Below are positions 1 through 12,895 of a stretch of DNA of 34,465 nt, one piece after another. Source of the DNA: Alishewanella jeotgali KCTC 22429 (GTDB lineage: Bacteria; Pseudomonadota; Gammaproteobacteria; Enterobacterales; Alteromonadaceae); NCBI RefSeq assembly GCF_000245735.1, contig NZ_AHTH01000035.1, forward strand, positions 1-34,465. Direction: 5' to 3'. The stretch's first letter is position 1; the number at the start of each line of letters is the position of its first letter. Under the pieces are notes generated by a model, which saw only the letters and a list, made by a program, of their open reading frames with translations, was not told the origin of the DNA and ran no database searches. Both the position numbers and the translations under genes were made by a program.

Positions 1-18
1 GACATTTTGGGGTTGTAT

Positions 19-2904
<2,886 letters not shown>

Positions 2905-2986
2905 ACAACGCCCAAGATGTTTTAAAGAAAGAATACAGTGTGCATACAATCAGCTTGCTAAGTTAAAGAACAGACAAACCAGTTAT
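2905..2986 (+). other. 23S-5S transcribed spacer with pre-23S processing stem
   Basis: The first part of this spacer (about 2905-2921) is complementary to bases 1-18 before the 23S gene. With the mature ends (19-25 with 2896-2902) it can form one helix of about 25 base pairs, with a bulged G at 2910 and G-T wobbles at two positions. This is the expected RNase III substrate of a pre-rRNA. The rest of the spacer, to 2986, is A/T-rich with no tRNA or other gene visible. Confidence 0.85.
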
Positions 2987-3105
2987 TGCCTGGTGGCAAT
3001 AGCGCTGTGGAACCACCTGACTCCATTCCGAACTCAGAAGTGAAACGCAGCTGCGACGATGGTAGTGTGGCATTCGCCATGCGAGAGTAGTACACCGCCA
3101 GGCAC
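2987..3105 (+). rRNA. rrf: 5S ribosomal RNA
   Basis: The gene begins TGCCTGG and ends GCCAGGCA, so the terminal helix I is intact. The internal block CCGAACTCAGAAGTGAAAC (3028-3046) and the loop CGATGGTAGTGTGG are the standard bacterial 5S signatures. Length is about 118-119 bases, against 120 in E. coli. It is co-transcribed with the 23S gene, 82 bases downstream of it, and followed by a terminator. The last base is uncertain by one position. Confidence 0.97.
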
Positions 3106-3120
3106 CTCATAAAGCCAAAG

Positions 3121-3146
3121 AGCCCACTCAGTCGAGTGGGCTTTTT
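3121..3146 (+). terminator. Intrinsic terminator of the rRNA operon
   Basis: A perfect 9-bp stem AGCCCACTC / GAGTGGGCT with a 4-base loop is followed by a run of five T (3142-3146). It lies 16 bases after the 5S gene and is the expected end of the rrn transcript. Confidence 0.9.
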
Positions 3147-3185
3147 GCTTTATCCGCTACGCGGGGGTACTGCTCTCCCATGCCA

Positions 3186-3273
3186 GCCACAGCGGTGGCA
3201 TTGCGAAACACATCCCTGTGTTTCGCCCTTCGGGCCTGCCTGCGGCAGTCCAAAACTGCTCCCGGCAGTTTTG
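3186..3273. repeat. Cluster of five consecutive small hairpins
   Basis: Five inverted repeats stand head to tail in the gene-free stretch after the rRNA operon: GCCAC/GTGGC (3186-3199), a 10-bp stem with a TCCC loop (3203-3226), GCCC/GGGC (3225-3235), CTGCC/GGCAG (3236-3248), and a 9-bp stem with a TCCCG loop (3251-3273). Two share the TCCC loop, which suggests a repeated element family of the REP type. No protein is needed to explain the region. A further 8-bp hairpin lies at 3348-3367. Family membership cannot be tested from one copy. Confidence 0.5.
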
Positions 3274-3310
3274 TCGCCATGCTATATCGGAGTATTTATG
3301 AAGGGCGATA

Positions 3311-3329
3311 CCATGCGCAGAGTAGTACA
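3311..3329 (+). repeat. Fragment resembling the 3' part of 5S rRNA
   Basis: The stretch CCATGCGCAGAGTAGTACA repeats 5S bases 3077-3094 (CCATGCGAGAGTAGTACA) with one inserted C. It sits about 200 bases after the intact 5S gene, beyond the hairpin cluster. It may be a remnant of a second, decayed 5S gene, or a short duplication. No other 5S segment is recognisable around it. Confidence 0.45.
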
Positions 3330-3419
3330 GTGAAGCCGGAAATTCGACAAGCCAACAGTTTGGCTTGGCGCCGGCTGAACGCCCCGCGCTCTGCGAGGGC
3401 ATGAAGGGACCTATTGCGA

Positions 3420-4340
3420 TCAGGTTAACAACAACCGGTACTGCGCTTCAGTGAGTAAGCGCCGGTAGTAAAGTCCGTGCAAACCCTGCAAGCCGCCGGT
3501 ATGGAAAAAGGCAATACGCTTTACGCCGCTTAAAGAACCCGTTTGCAGCAGTTGGCTTAATAGCTGTAGTGCCTTACCGGTATAGATAGGTTCAGTAGTA
3601 AGCTGATAGTGTAGTTTTAGCTGACAACAGAACGCTACTAACTCAGCGTTAACCTTGCCATAGGCCGAATTTGCCTCGGCCAGTTGCCAATTCTGATAAG
3701 ACGATGTCGGCGGTAAACACTGCTTAATACGATCTGCTAAAGATGTGTCTTTGACCACTGGCAAACCCAAGCAGCGTACTTCGGGGTAGCGCTGGATTAA
3801 ACCTGCCAGGGTGCCGCCACTGGCGGTAGCACAGCACAACAGATCGGCATCGCCGTCGGGGGTTTGTAATAGCGGTAACTGCGCCACACCTTCCGCCCCG
3901 GCAAGGTCACTGCCACCTTCTGGCAGAATCAAATAGTCCGGATAGGTTATTTTTAGCCGGGCAAGGAACTCTGGTTGTTGCTGTTGTCTATAGCTTATCC
4001 GGTCGAGGGCAATCAGCTGCATGCCGAGTTCCCGACAGCGCCTTAAAGTTGGATTATGCGTGTCGAGTTGCTCGGTTCTGACCAGTCCTATAGTAGGAAA
4101 GTGGTAGTGCTGGCCGGCAGCTGCCAGGGCGACGAGGTGGTTGGAGAAGGCGCCACCGAAGCTGAGCAGGCCTTGTCCGGGTTTGCGTTGTTGTAATGCT
4201 GAGTGTAGTTTCAGCCATTTATTACCAGCAACCTCAACAACGGGAGCCTGTAAGGTGCAGATCCACAGCTGGGGGGCATCCTGATCCATTGCAATGGGCA
4301 GGCGCTGCCAGTGATAAGTCGCTGTTGGTAAGGACGCCAT
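3420..4340 (-). CDS. PLP-dependent ACC deaminase/D-cysteine desulfhydrase family protein
   Basis: A fold-type II pyridoxal-phosphate enzyme. From the ATG at 4340 it is 306 residues, which fits the family. The motif AGNKWLKL (about residues 38-45) carries the lysine expected to bind PLP, and SFGGAFSNH (60-68) is the following phosphate/substrate loop. A glycine-rich ATASGGT segment is the expected PLP-phosphate binding site. Family members deaminate ACC or split D-cysteine; which substrate applies here cannot be read from sequence. A GTG at 4442 would add 34 residues, but those lack family character, so I preferred ATG 4340 even though its ribosome binding site is weak. It is divergent from mreB and convergent with the rRNA operon. 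No terminator or partner gene is evident. Confidence 0.8.
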   Translation of the reverse strand: MASLPTATYHWQRLPIAMDQDAPQLWICTLQAPVVEVAGNKWLKLHSALQQRKPGQGLLSFGGAFSNHLVALAAAGQHYHFPTIGLVRTEQLDTHNPTLRRCRELGMQLIALDRISYRQQQQPEFLARLKITYPDYLILPEGGSDLAGAEGVAQLPLLQTPDGDADLLCCATASGGTLAGLIQRYPEVRCLGLPVVKDTSLADRIKQCLPPTSSYQNWQLAEANSAYGKVNAELVAFCCQLKLHYQLTTEPIYTGKALQLLSQLLQTGSLSGVKRIAFFHTGGLQGLHGLYYRRLLTEAQYRLLLT

Positions 4341-4506
4341 GGAAAATCGCTCAGATGAAAACCCGGCATTATTATAACGATCTGTAACAGCTGTGCGTGA
4401 AAAAAGCGGAACACTGGCGACCTGTGCGGTGCCAATTGTCACTTTATGACTGATGCGGTTTTTATTTGGTAAAAAACTGACAAAAAGCTATTTTCTTGGC
4501 GGAGAC

Positions 4507-5645
<1,139 letters not shown>

Positions 5646-5672
5646 AGAGGTTTCTCACTTTCTGAGACTTAC

Positions 5673-6530
5673 ATGAATGACTTTTTTGCACGCGGCCCGG
5701 CACTCGGGCTGCGTTTAGTTTTAGCGGTAGCCTGCAGTATCGGGCTGATGTTTGTTGACCGTTACACGGATAGTGCCACCCAAGTTCGCAGTTATCTGAC
5801 CTCAGCGGTCAGCCCACTTTTTTACGCCGCCAGTTTACCGGAAAGTGTGATCACCAGTGCCTCAGAGCAACTGATGTCACAGCAACAATTACTGCAGGAA
5901 AATGCCGCATTAAAAGCGCGGTTGTTGCAACTGGACGCTCAGCTGCAGTTATTGAATTTTCTGCAGCTGGAAAATAATAAGCTACGGGCGTTACTTGGTT
6001 CGGCGCCAGTGGTGGAAGGCCAGCGTTTGATTGCTGAGGTGCTGGCCGTTTACAGTCATCCGTTTTCGCACCAGGTGGTACTGAATAAGGGCAGTAATGA
6101 CGGTGTTGCCGTCCACTATCCGCTGATTGATGATAAAGGCGTAGTCGGGCAGATTATCAGCGTTACCCCAACCAGCAGCCGCGCCATCCTGATTTCGGAT
6201 AACACTCATGCTATCTCGCTACGAGCAGAGCGCACCGGGATCCGCACTATTGCTGAGGGTATCGGGCAGTGGGATCAGCTGCGGTTGATTCATTTACCGC
6301 TAAGTACCGATATCCGCGAAGGTGATCGTTTACTAACCTCGGGCCTGGATGGCCGTTTCCCGGAAGGTTATCCGGTTGCCGAAGTGGTCAGTGTTAGTCG
6401 TGATGATAGTCAACCATTTATCAGTGTGCAGGCGCGGCCTTACGCCAAGTTGGATCGGATTAAGCACGTGTTGATTCTGACTCCGGGATCTCAGGTTGAG
6501 GCAGTGCGACAAGCGGAGGAGCAACCCTGA
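5673..6530 (+). CDS. mreC: Rod-shape-determining protein MreC
   Basis: An inner-membrane protein of the elongasome with a large periplasmic part; it links MreB, MreD, RodZ and penicillin-binding protein 2. In the 285 residues there is one amino-terminal membrane segment (about residues 11-30), then a predicted coiled coil rich in Q, L and E (about 65-105, the dimerisation helix). The beta-sheet domain follows, with typical motifs such as VVLNKGSNDGV and VGQI. The carboxy end is a short acidic tail. It follows mreB by 27 bases and its TGA overlaps the mreD ATG by one base, so translation is probably coupled. The ribosome binding site before ATG 5673 is weak (GAGA). Confidence 0.95.
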   Translation: MNDFFARGPALGLRLVLAVACSIGLMFVDRYTDSATQVRSYLTSAVSPLFYAASLPESVITSASEQLMSQQQLLQENAALKARLLQLDAQLQLLNFLQLENNKLRALLGSAPVVEGQRLIAEVLAVYSHPFSHQVVLNKGSNDGVAVHYPLIDDKGVVGQIISVTPTSSRAILISDNTHAISLRAERTGIRTIAEGIGQWDQLRLIHLPLSTDIREGDRLLTSGLDGRFPEGYPVAEVVSVSRDDSQPFISVQARPYAKLDRIKHVLILTPGSQVEAVRQAEEQP

Positions 6531-7012
6531 TGCGTCCGGCACAAGGTTTAGGATATATCTATTTGAGTTTACTGGCTGCGCTGTTGCTGACCATTATTCC
6601 GCTGCCTTATCAAATGACCTTATTCCGCCCGGATTGGGCGTTATTAGTGATCATCTATTGGACCCTGGCGTTACCCCGGAAGGTAAGTATTGGTACAGCC
6701 TTTGTGGTCGGTTTTTTAACAGACATTCTGGTCGGCACCGTACTCGGCGTTAATGCGCTGGCGTTTTCGGTTGTCAGCTTTATCGTCGCGGCCAATTACC
6801 TGAAAATCCGTAACTTTTCAATGCTACAGCAAGCACTGTTGGTCGCGATGTTTCTGGCGCTATATCAATTACTGTTATTCTGGTTAAGTCATTTCCTGAC
6901 CGGGGTAAATTTCCGGCCCGGTTATCTGTGGCCTGTGCTTACCGGTATGTTGGCTTGGCCCTGGTTATTCTGGCTGTTACGTCGCTACCGTCGTCAACTG
7001 AAGATCCAATAA
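6530..7012 (+). CDS. mreD: Rod-shape-determining protein MreD
   Basis: A small integral inner-membrane protein of the cell-shape complex that works with MreC and MreB. The 160 residues are almost wholly hydrophobic, with about five membrane segments. The family features LFRPDWALLVIIYW and GFLTDILVGTVLG are present; in the family the latter contains a conserved aspartate in the membrane. A basic tail (RRYRRQLK) follows the last segment. GGAGGA at 6515-6520 is a good ribosome binding site. Start and stop overlap the neighbours by one base each (mreC TGATG, maf TAATG). Confidence 0.95.
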   Translation: MRPAQGLGYIYLSLLAALLLTIIPLPYQMTLFRPDWALLVIIYWTLALPRKVSIGTAFVVGFLTDILVGTVLGVNALAFSVVSFIVAANYLKIRNFSMLQQALLVAMFLALYQLLLFWLSHFLTGVNFRPGYLWPVLTGMLAWPWLFWLLRRYRRQLKIQ

Positions 7013-7584
7013 TGTATCCCGATATTGCTCTTGCCTCTGCTTCACCCAGACGCCGCGAATTGTTGGCGCAACTGCCTGTCAACTTCACTCTGGTCAGTGC
7101 TGAGATTGACGAATCAGTGTTAGCCGGCGAAGAGCCAGCGAGCTACGTCAGCCGGCTGGCATTGCAAAAGGCCCAGGCGGGTGCCAATAAACTGAACTGG
7201 CAGTTACCGGTATTGGGTGCTGATACCAGCGTGATCTTAGATAAGCAAATTCTGGGTAAGCCTGAATCTAAAGCCCACTTTATGCAGATGCTGCGGCAAC
7301 TGAGTGGCCGTAGCCATCAGGTACTTACCGCTGTGGCCATTGTCAGTGCCGGGCAACAATTACAGGCACTGAGTAGTACCGAAGTCTGGTTAAGGCCGCT
7401 CAGCGATACTGAGCTGGACGCTTACTGGCAGAGCGGTGAACCGGCAGATAAAGCCGGTGGTTATGGTATTCAGGGACTGGCCGCGCGCTTTGTCGAGAAA
7501 ATCCATGGCAGTTACACCGGCGTAGTCGGATTGCCACTTTGTGAAACCGAGCGCCTGATACAACAATTGCGGAGGTCAGCATGA
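7012..7584 (+). CDS. maf: Maf/YhdE-type nucleoside triphosphate pyrophosphatase
   Basis: A house-cleaning enzyme that hydrolyses non-canonical or excess nucleoside triphosphates to monophosphates. The YhdE subgroup acts on dTTP/UTP. The 190 residues begin with the hallmark LASASPRRRELL (7-18), which is the phosphate-binding SxR motif. They also contain GADTSV, ILGKP (the catalytic D/K region), LSGRSHQVLT and GGYGIQG. E. coli YhdE has 197 residues. The start is ATG 7012, overlapping the mreD stop by one base; the frame is open further upstream from 6928, but that lies inside mreD and lacks family sequence. It ends in an ATGA overlap with rng. Placement between mreD and rng is the common gammaproteobacterial order. 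Confidence 0.95.
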   Translation: MYPDIALASASPRRRELLAQLPVNFTLVSAEIDESVLAGEEPASYVSRLALQKAQAGANKLNWQLPVLGADTSVILDKQILGKPESKAHFMQMLRQLSGRSHQVLTAVAIVSAGQQLQALSSTEVWLRPLSDTELDAYWQSGEPADKAGGYGIQGLAARFVEKIHGSYTGVVGLPLCETERLIQQLRRSA

Positions 7585-9047
7585 GTGCAGAGTTATTAAT
7601 TAACGTTACCCCAACTGAAACACGGGTTGCGTTAATTGAGAACGGGGTACTGCAGGAGCTGCATATCGAGCGGCAAGCCCGGCGTGGCTTAGTAGGCAAT
7701 ATTTATGTCGGTAAAGTCAGCCGGGTATTACCTGGAATGCAGGCTGCCTTTGTCGATATTGGGCTGGATAAAGCGGCCTTCCTGCATGCCTCCGATATTG
7801 TACAGCACAATGAAGTGGGCGAACTGGATGCCAAGCCGGCGGTCAGTAAGGATATCCGGGTACTGGTGCGGGAAGGACAGTATTTGCTGGTACAGGTGGT
7901 GAAGGATCCGCTGGGGACCAAGGGCGCACGCCTAACCACCGACATTACCTTGCCGTCACGTCATCTGGTATTTATGCCCGACAGTGCCCATGTCGGCGTA
8001 TCACAGCGACTGGAGTCTGAGTCGGAACGGCAGCGCCTGAAAGAGATCGTTGGCAAGTGTGTTGATGACAGCGGCGGCTTTATCGTGCGTACGGCTGCGG
8101 AAGGGGCCGCTGAAGACGAACTGATCCAGGATGCCAAATTCCTGAAAAAGCTCTGGAGCAAAGTATTAAAGCGCAAGAAAAACACCCGCAAAGAAGGCGT
8201 TGTTTATGAAGACCTTAGCCTGAGCTATCGTATTCTGCGCGACTTCGTTGGTACTGAGCTGGAGCGGGTACGGGTTGATTCAAAACTTACCTTTCAGCAA
8301 TTGACGGCCTTTTGCGAAGAGTTTATGCCGCAAATTATCCCGCTGCTGGAATATTATCCCGGAGAGCGGCCGATTTTTGATTTGTTTGATGTCGAAAATG
8401 AAATTCAGCGCGCACTGGAGCGTAAGGTGCCGCTGAAAAGTGGTGGCTATCTGATGATTGATCAGACTGAGGCAATGACCACCATCGACGTTAATACCGG
8501 AGCCTTTGTCGGCCACCGTAATCTGGACGAGACTATCTTCAATACCAATACCGAGGCTACTCAGGCCATCGCGCGGCAACTAAGGCTGCGCAACCTCGGC
8601 GGTATTATTATTATCGATTTTATCGATATGCAGAACGAGGAACATAAGCGCCGGGTATTTCACAGCCTGGAGCTGGCACTCGCCAGGGACAGAGCGAAAA
8701 CCAATATTCATGGTTTCTCTGCATTGGGGCTGGTGGAAATGACTCGCAAAAGAACCCGCGAAAGTCTGGAACATATCCTCTGTTCTGAGTGTCCAGTATG
8801 TAAGGGCCGTGGTTCGTTAAAAACCGTAGAAACCGTCTGTTTTGAAATTCTACGCGAAATTGTACGGGTTAACCGGGCCTACTCAGCAGATAAATTTGTG
8901 GTCTATGTGTCGCCGATTGTCAGAGATGCGCTGACTACCGACGAGTTTCACAGTCTGGCAGAGTTACAGGTATTTATTGGTAAACAAATTAGTATTCAAA
9001 CTGAACCTATGTACACCCAGGAGCAGTTCGACGTGGTAATGATGTAG
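7581..9047 (+). CDS. rng: Ribonuclease G
   Basis: An endoribonuclease of the RNase E/G family that matures the 5' end of 16S rRNA and contributes to mRNA decay. The 488 residues match E. coli RNase G (489). The amino part, about 35-130, is the S1 RNA-binding domain (GLVGNIYVGKVSRVLPGMQA). The catalytic DNase I-like part shows TTIDVNTGAF and IIIIDFIDM, where the metal-binding aspartates are expected. The CPVCKGRG sequence (about residue 405) is the zinc-link cysteine motif that joins subunits. There is no long carboxy-terminal scaffold, which separates it from RNase E. GGAGG at 7571-7575 precedes the ATG. It overlaps maf by four bases, and its TAG overlaps the next GTG start by one. Confidence 0.96.
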   Translation: MSAELLINVTPTETRVALIENGVLQELHIERQARRGLVGNIYVGKVSRVLPGMQAAFVDIGLDKAAFLHASDIVQHNEVGELDAKPAVSKDIRVLVREGQYLLVQVVKDPLGTKGARLTTDITLPSRHLVFMPDSAHVGVSQRLESESERQRLKEIVGKCVDDSGGFIVRTAAEGAAEDELIQDAKFLKKLWSKVLKRKKNTRKEGVVYEDLSLSYRILRDFVGTELERVRVDSKLTFQQLTAFCEEFMPQIIPLLEYYPGERPIFDLFDVENEIQRALERKVPLKSGGYLMIDQTEAMTTIDVNTGAFVGHRNLDETIFNTNTEATQAIARQLRLRNLGGIIIIDFIDMQNEEHKRRVFHSLELALARDRAKTNIHGFSALGLVEMTRKRTRESLEHILCSECPVCKGRGSLKTVETVCFEILREIVRVNRAYSADKFVVYVSPIVRDALTTDEFHSLAELQVFIGKQISIQTEPMYTQEQFDVVMM

Positions 9048-12000
9048 TGCAAATTAAACCGCTGTGCTTTTACTGTTTGCATAAGCTGTGGGTGGTACTG
9101 GCGCTCTGCCTGGTATTACTGGCAACAGTGGTATCGGTGTTGCGTCTGGCACTACCCTATGCCGACAGCTACAAACAACAGTTCGAACAGGTACTCAGCC
9201 AGCAACTGGGTGCTAAGGTTTCGATCGGCCAGCTGTCGGCCGGTTGGCAAAGGACAGGCCCCGCGCTGTTGTTGCAAAATCTTAGTATCCAGGCTTCGGA
9301 GGCTCGCCCGCTCAGTATCAAGCAAACTTCGATACAGCTCGATTTTTGGCAGACGTTACTCAGTCGTACCCTAAAAGCTGAGAGTTTTGAACTAAAAGGT
9401 GCTCGCTATGAGCTGGATGCTGATAAGCTGTTTGCGTTACCTAATGCCGGCTCCGGGCCTGACCTGACATTGCCGGCGTTGGAGCAGCTATTTTTCAGGC
9501 AGCTCAAGGCATTCTCATTATCTGACAGCGAATTGGTGCTGGTAAGTAGTGAACATCCCGCGCAGATCCTGCAAATCCGGCATCTGGACTGGCGTAATGC
9601 TGGTGATCGGCATCAGGGCCGCGGTGAACTCGCGATAGTAGGGGTCACGTCGAATACCATCAACTTTATCCTCGACTTCCAGGGGGCAGATCTGCAGCAG
9701 GCGCAAGGCCAGCTTTACCTCGAAAGCGCTGATCTGGATGTGCTGCCCTGGTTTGCTCAATATATTCCGCATAGTAGCCGCCTACAAAAAGCGACTGTTA
9801 ACTTTAGGGCCTGGGCTGATATCAGTGCTGGCCAGTTTAGCCGACTGCAACTGGAATTAGCAGATAACAGTCTGCATTGGCAGAGAGCCGGTCAGCAACA
9901 TAGTGTCAGGCTGGGACCCGGGCAGTTGCTCTGGACACCCGTCGATGGTGGCTGGCAATTGTTATCAACGGCACTGACTCTGGCAGATCTGGATGACAGC
10001 TGGCCTGGCTTACAACTGCAGCTAAGCCGTGATGGTGCGGACTATCTGGCTACGCTGCAAGATTTTCCGTTAGCGGCACTGGAACCTCTTGCCCAGTTAT
10101 TGGCAGAGGACCATCAGCTATTACAGGCCATCCTGGCGCATCAGCCAACGGGCTACTTGCGTAAATTGCAAAGCCGCTTTAACCGCGAACAATGGCAACT
10201 GACAGGCCTGATTGAACAGCTGAGTAGCCGCGCTGTGGCCGATATTCCCGGGGTGCAGGCGTTAGATGTCCGGCTGGCAGCGACCGCAGAACAAATCTGG
10301 ATCGGGATTAGCGGTGAGCAACAGCAATTGAGCTGGGACGGTTTGTTTAATGACAATTGGGACTACGACCAATTACAGCTGCAATTGCTGGCCCGGCAGA
10401 CCACCTCAGGCTGGCGCATACAGGTCCCTATGCTGCAGCTGCAGATGGCAGATTTCCAATTTGCTGCCCAGGCCAGCTTGCTGCTGGCCGAGCAACCAGA
10501 GCTGTCACTGCTGGCACAATTAACGGGTCTGGATGCGGCTAAGGCTCAGCAATACTATCCGCAGCGCTATATGCCGGCGCGCACCCGCGATTATCTAAGC
10601 AGTGCTATTGAGGCTGGGCAGGTGCAGCAGGCCACAGTGCTCTGGCACGGCGCCTTTGCCGACTATCCGTTTAGTGCCGCTGATGGTCATTTCCAGGTTT
10701 ATGCCGGTATTAGCGACAGTACCCTCCGTTTTGCGGCCGACTGGCCGGCGCTAACCGAACTGCAGGCTGAACTCTGGTTCGATAATGCCGCTATGCTAAT
10801 CGAGGGCCAGCAAGGTTATCTCGGCTTATTACCGCTTACCGACCCGGTAACGGCGCATATCCCGGATCTACGGCATGCTGAACAACTCGATATCCGGCTT
10901 GATACGGAACTGGATAGCAGCGCTTTAACCGAATTAATGCTGGAGTCGTCGTTGCATGACAGCCTTGGTAAGACCCTGCAGCATTTAGGGTTAGCCGGCC
11001 CGGTGCGTGGTGAACTCTTGTTGGAAATCAGCCTGACGGAACCAAGCGTGGTGGCCAGTGGCGTCGCCGAGTTACAAGCGGTGCAGGCGAATATACAAGC
11101 GCCTGCCATGCAGTTAAATGCGCTCAATGGCCGGGTACATTTTCGTAATGAACAGTTACGGGGAGAAGGGCTGACATTTGATTATCTGGGCCTACCGGTG
11201 CAGGCCAGTTTTAACGGAGCTATGGCAGCCGATGGCTATCAGCTGGCGATGAACTGGCAAGGTCAGGCGCCGGCGGCAAGCTTAAATACCCTGTTAGCAT
11301 TAGAGCAAAGCGAACTGTTGCGTGGGGCTGCCGATTGGCAGTTGCAACTGGCCTTGGTATTGCCTGAGCAGGGATTCAGTTATCAGGCCTCACTGGAGGC
11401 CGATCTTGGTCTGATGGCCTTAGCCTTGCCGGTACCCTATCAGAAGCCATTGGGGCAGGCTGGTAAACTCTATCTACTGGCCAATGGTAATGCTGAACAA
11501 AGTTATCTGGCGCTCAATTACCCGCAGTTATTGGATTTTCAGGCGCAACTTAGCCATCAGACCGGTCGCTTCGAACGGGCGCAGCTTGTCTTAGGGGATA
11601 GTACAGCCAATTTAAGTCAGCCGGACTTTAGTATTGAAGTCAAACTGGCACAGGCAGAATTGGTGCCCTGGTTTGAATTGTTGCAACCTATGCTAAGCAG
11701 CCGCAGCGAGTCCTCGCTACTGCCGCCATTGCAGCGGGTGCGGGGGCGGATTGAAACAGTGCAATTACCACAGCAACTGGCGCTGACTAATACAGTATTT
11801 GAGTTAACCAACGACAGCAAAGGTTGGCAGTTGCAGTTAAATGGGGCTGAACTGGCCAGCCGCTGGCAATTTTCTCATGCCTGGCAGACAGACGGCATCC
11901 AGGTACAGCTCGACTACCTGCATTTACCTTTAGCGGATAAAGCTGCGACAACACAGGAAACTGCGGTGGCTATGGCCGAGCCCGAAGCCGAGCTGGCTGC

Positions 12001-12895
12001 CCAGTCCTGGTTGACGGAGATGGTCCCGCTGCGGCTAAGTTGTAATGACTGCTCGGTCGGGCCTTATCGTTTTGGTAAGGTGGCGCTTCAGGCCGCTGGT
12101 ACTGGCCAAAACTGGCAGTTAACCGAATTGATCTCAGATTATAAAGGCAATCGCTTTGTGTTACAGGGCGACTGGCAACCCGATGCGGACCTGGGACGCA
12201 GTCAGTTTAGCGGTAATTTCAGCAGCCCGAATCTTGGCGCCTTACTCACCGAGTATGAGCTGACTACTGCCATCAGCGGCAGCCGCAGTGAGCTGGAGTT
12301 TCAGCTTGGCTGGCAGGGCGCACCACAGCAGTTCCGGTTAAAAAGTTTACAGGGACAGGTGAAATTTGCCCTCGGCGAAGGTTCGCTGACCGAGGTCAGT
12401 GATCAGGGGGCCCGCTTATTCTCAATTTTCAGCTTAAACTCGCTACTGCGCAAACTGCGGCTGGATTTTCGCGATGTGTTTGCCAAAGGGTTTTTCTACA
12501 ACCGGATGACCGGCAACCTGAGTCTGGATCAGGGGGTGGCACAGACCAGCGATTTTCTGATCGATGGTGTGCCGGGCAATATGCAGCTGCAGGGCTACGC
12601 CGATCTGGTGAAGCGGCAGATAGATTATCAGGTGTCGTTCTCGCCGAAAGTCACCTCCAGTTTGCCGGTGATTATTGCCTGGATGGTCAATCCGGCCACC
12701 GGACTAGCGGCACTGGCACTGGATGAAGTGTTTCAGTCGGCCGAAGTGATCTCCCGTATTAACTTTACCGTGACCGGTAGCTTTGACAAGCCGGTGGTGA
12801 CCGAAGTCAACCGCCATAGTACGGAAGTTCCGGTACCGGTGCGGATTGCCCAACCTGAGAATCGTCAAGATGATAGCCGCCAGCCCTTACTCTGA
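9047..12895 (+). CDS. yhdP: YhdP-family AsmA-like envelope lipid transport protein
   Basis: A very large inner-membrane-anchored protein of the AsmA-like group. With TamB and YdbH, the E. coli homologue is thought to carry phospholipid across the periplasm to the outer membrane. The 1282 residues compare with about 1266 in E. coli. One membrane segment lies near residues 13-34, and the rest is periplasmic, dominated by alternating beta-strand-like sequence and many glutamines and leucines. The carboxy part, with LLRKLRLDFRDVFAKGFFYN and the TSDFLIDGVPGNMQLQG stretch, is the AsmA-like carboxy domain. A CNDC pair occurs near residue 998. The start is a GTG overlapping the rng stop by one base. 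The end overlaps the nitrilase gene by 26 bases. Confidence 0.92.
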   Translation: MQIKPLCFYCLHKLWVVLALCLVLLATVVSVLRLALPYADSYKQQFEQVLSQQLGAKVSIGQLSAGWQRTGPALLLQNLSIQASEARPLSIKQTSIQLDFWQTLLSRTLKAESFELKGARYELDADKLFALPNAGSGPDLTLPALEQLFFRQLKAFSLSDSELVLVSSEHPAQILQIRHLDWRNAGDRHQGRGELAIVGVTSNTINFILDFQGADLQQAQGQLYLESADLDVLPWFAQYIPHSSRLQKATVNFRAWADISAGQFSRLQLELADNSLHWQRAGQQHSVRLGPGQLLWTPVDGGWQLLSTALTLADLDDSWPGLQLQLSRDGADYLATLQDFPLAALEPLAQLLAEDHQLLQAILAHQPTGYLRKLQSRFNREQWQLTGLIEQLSSRAVADIPGVQALDVRLAATAEQIWIGISGEQQQLSWDGLFNDNWDYDQLQLQLLARQTTSGWRIQVPMLQLQMADFQFAAQASLLLAEQPELSLLAQLTGLDAAKAQQYYPQRYMPARTRDYLSSAIEAGQVQQATVLWHGAFADYPFSAADGHFQVYAGISDSTLRFAADWPALTELQAELWFDNAAMLIEGQQGYLGLLPLTDPVTAHIPDLRHAEQLDIRLDTELDSSALTELMLESSLHDSLGKTLQHLGLAGPVRGELLLEISLTEPSVVASGVAELQAVQANIQAPAMQLNALNGRVHFRNEQLRGEGLTFDYLGLPVQASFNGAMAADGYQLAMNWQGQAPAASLNTLLALEQSELLRGAADWQLQLALVLPEQGFSYQASLEADLGLMALALPVPYQKPLGQAGKLYLLANGNAEQSYLALNYPQLLDFQAQLSHQTGRFERAQLVLGDSTANLSQPDFSIEVKLAQAELVPWFELLQPMLSSRSESSLLPPLQRVRGRIETVQLPQQLALTNTVFELTNDSKGWQLQLNGAELASRWQFSHAWQTDGIQVQLDYLHLPLADKAATTQETAVAMAEPEAELAAQSWLTEMVPLRLSCNDCSVGPYRFGKVALQAAGTGQNWQLTELISDYKGNRFVLQGDWQPDADLGRSQFSGNFSSPNLGALLTEYELTTAISGSRSELEFQLGWQGAPQQFRLKSLQGQVKFALGEGSLTEVSDQGARLFSIFSLNSLLRKLRLDFRDVFAKGFFYNRMTGNLSLDQGVAQTSDFLIDGVPGNMQLQGYADLVKRQIDYQVSFSPKVTSSLPVIIAWMVNPATGLAALALDEVFQSAEVISRINFTVTGSFDKPVVTEVNRHSTEVPVPVRIAQPENRQDDSRQPLL

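Noticed and set aside
3136..3404. Short overlapping frames on both strands in the hairpin-rich gap after 5S.
   Set aside because: They overlap each other and the inverted repeats, and show no recognisable protein features.
6928..7011. Upstream extension of maf.
   Set aside because: It lies inside mreD; the Maf family sequence begins at ATG 7012, which overlaps the mreD stop in the usual way.
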